A stretch of 64,000 bases of DNA from Brevibacillus reuszeri (GTDB taxonomy: Bacteria; Bacillota; Bacilli; Brevibacillales; Brevibacillaceae). The translations under genes were made by a program, and so were the position numbers. Every line of letters starts with the position of its first letter. Within the stretch, counting starts at the first letter, position 1. Location of the stretch: assembly GCF_002897295.1 (NCBI RefSeq), contig NZ_BEXF01000003.1, positions 62,001-126,000 on the forward strand, written 5' to 3'. Below are positions 63,241 to 64,000 of the stretch, piece by piece. The notes under the pieces were generated by a model, which saw only the letters and a program-made list of their open reading frames with translations, was not told where the DNA came from and made no database searches.

Positions 63241-64000
63241 TTACAAATCGGTATCTTGCGGAAGTTTCTCTTTGAGTGCCTTCTTGCTCTCGCGCTTTTC
63301 CTTCCGTGCTTCTTTGCGAGCAAGTCGGCGTTCTTTTGCCCCCTCAAATAGCGAGTACAAAACCGGCACGAGAACCAGAGTAACCATTGTATGGAAGATC
63401 AAGCCGGAGATAACGGCAGTCGCGAGAGGCGCTTCCAGGTCGGAGCCTTCCGCCATCGCGAGCCCCATCGGGAGCATCCCGAGGATCGCAGTCAGCTTGG
63501 TCATGATAACTGGACGTACCCGATCCTTCGTCCCTTGAATGATCGCTTCGCCTGTCTTCATTCCACGATTACGAAGCAGGTTGATTCGGTCGATCAGCAA
63601 AATCGCATTCGAAACGACAATACCAACCAGCATGATAATCCCAATCATCGCGAGCTCCCCAAACACCCGTTGTGTTATGACAAACCCAATCACCACGCCC
63701 ACTAATGCCATCGGTATAGTCAGCAAAATGATAAACGGTTGGGACAAACGGCCAAACTGAGCGACCATGATCACGTAAATCAAGGCAAGGACACCAACGA
63801 ATACAAAGATCCCTTGTGTCATGTTGGCACTTTGCTCTTTCAGCTTTCCTGCGATTTCGATTTTGAGTCCTGCCGGAACCGCTAATGTCGGCAATTTCTC
63901 ATTGATTTCGCGGCCAACTGTACCGAGGTCAGTACCTTGCATCTCGGCTGATACTTTTACGATGCGATGACCTTTTTCATGAGTAATGGTCACAGGTGAT
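63241..64000 (-). CDS. RND-family efflux transporter, C-terminal part (5'-truncated by window edge)
   Basis: The frame continues through the right edge; about 253 residues are seen. A periplasmic-type loop (VTITHEKGHRIVKVSAEMQG) precedes about six membrane helices. Helices carry MVAQFGRLSQPFIILLTIP and FGELAMIGIIMLVGIVVSNA, as in AcrB-like RND pumps, then a highly charged tail (KEARKEKRESKKALKEK). It would use the proton gradient to export lipophilic compounds. In Gram-positives such pumps are single- or two-component. Confidence 0.9.
   Translation of the reverse strand, partial: SPVTITHEKGHRIVKVSAEMQGTDLGTVGREINEKLPTLAVPAGLKIEIAGKLKEQSANMTQGIFVFVGVLALIYVIMVAQFGRLSQPFIILLTIPMALVGVVIGFVITQRVFGELAMIGIIMLVGIVVSNAILLIDRINLLRNRGMKTGEAIIQGTKDRVRPVIMTKLTAILGMLPMGLAMAEGSDLEAPLATAVISGLIFHTMVTLVLVPVLYSLFEGAKERRLARKEARKEKRESKKALKEKLPQDTDL

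Overview
The window reads as a chromosomal segment of a Gram-positive, endospore-forming member of the Bacillales, most likely Brevibacillus or a close relative in the Paenibacillaceae. The evidence is consensus GGAGG-type ribosome sites before nearly every gene, frequent GTG and TTG starts, a YheC/D coat-associated ATP-grasp protein, NlpC/P60 and VanW wall proteins, a low-GC-Firmicute ECF transporter and a class F-type sortase. The genus call is inference from gene content. There are no insertion sequences, phage genes, CRISPR arrays or rRNA genes. Gene order looks like ordinary core and accessory metabolism.

Layout. 1-8.1 kb (mostly minus): partial penicillin-binding transglycosylase, medium-chain-type acyl-CoA synthetase, two-domain NlpC/P60 protein, FAH-family hydrolase, class C beta-lactamase-like hydrolase, an orphan, VanW protein and a TetR regulator that diverges from a double SnoaL protein. 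9.3-9.6 kb: tRNA-Asp, tRNA-Thr and tRNA-Leu with one promoter and one terminator. 9.8-14.3 kb: LysM-SH3-NlpC/P60 hydrolase, M3 oligoendopeptidase and M20 peptidase. 14.3-20.2 kb: an ECF transporter (A1, A2, T, S) in one operon with P1 and M20 peptidases. It is preceded by a near-consensus sigma-54 promoter, tandem TGTTGCA palindromes and a PAS/AAA+ sigma-54 activator whose reading frame is broken. 20.3-24.4 kb: two GNAT proteins with a carbon-nitrogen hydrolase, a carbamoylase-like M20 enzyme and a 60-aa protein. 24.4-34.6 kb: ABC-F ATPase, sulfate ABC transporter (sbp-cysT-cysW-cysA), FUSC exporter, a short heme-copper-oxidase-like protein and an FAD oxidoreductase. 34.7-47.3 kb: dUTPase, TrhO, amidase, an LRR-like orphan, a second beta-lactamase-like hydrolase, D-serine dehydratase, and a DASS symporter coupled to an archaeal-type phosphoglycerate mutase with a divergent LysR.

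48.4-51.9 kb holds the most unusual locus: two GNAT-like proteins with abnormal acyl-CoA loops, an ABC exporter fused to a cyclic-nucleotide-binding domain, and a 35-aa basic peptide ORF with a perfect ribosome site as the last gene. This is a candidate undescribed peptide modification and export system.

52-64 kb: YheC/D, RluA pseudouridine synthase, thioredoxin, a His/Lys-rich secreted protein ending in an MPKTG motif beside a class F-type sortase lipoprotein, LysR with leuCD, GNAT, long-chain acyl-CoA ligase, YajQ, a degenerate SDR and the C-terminal part of an RND-family efflux protein. Starts were chosen by ribosome-site spacing. Functional calls rest on recognised motifs, not on searches.
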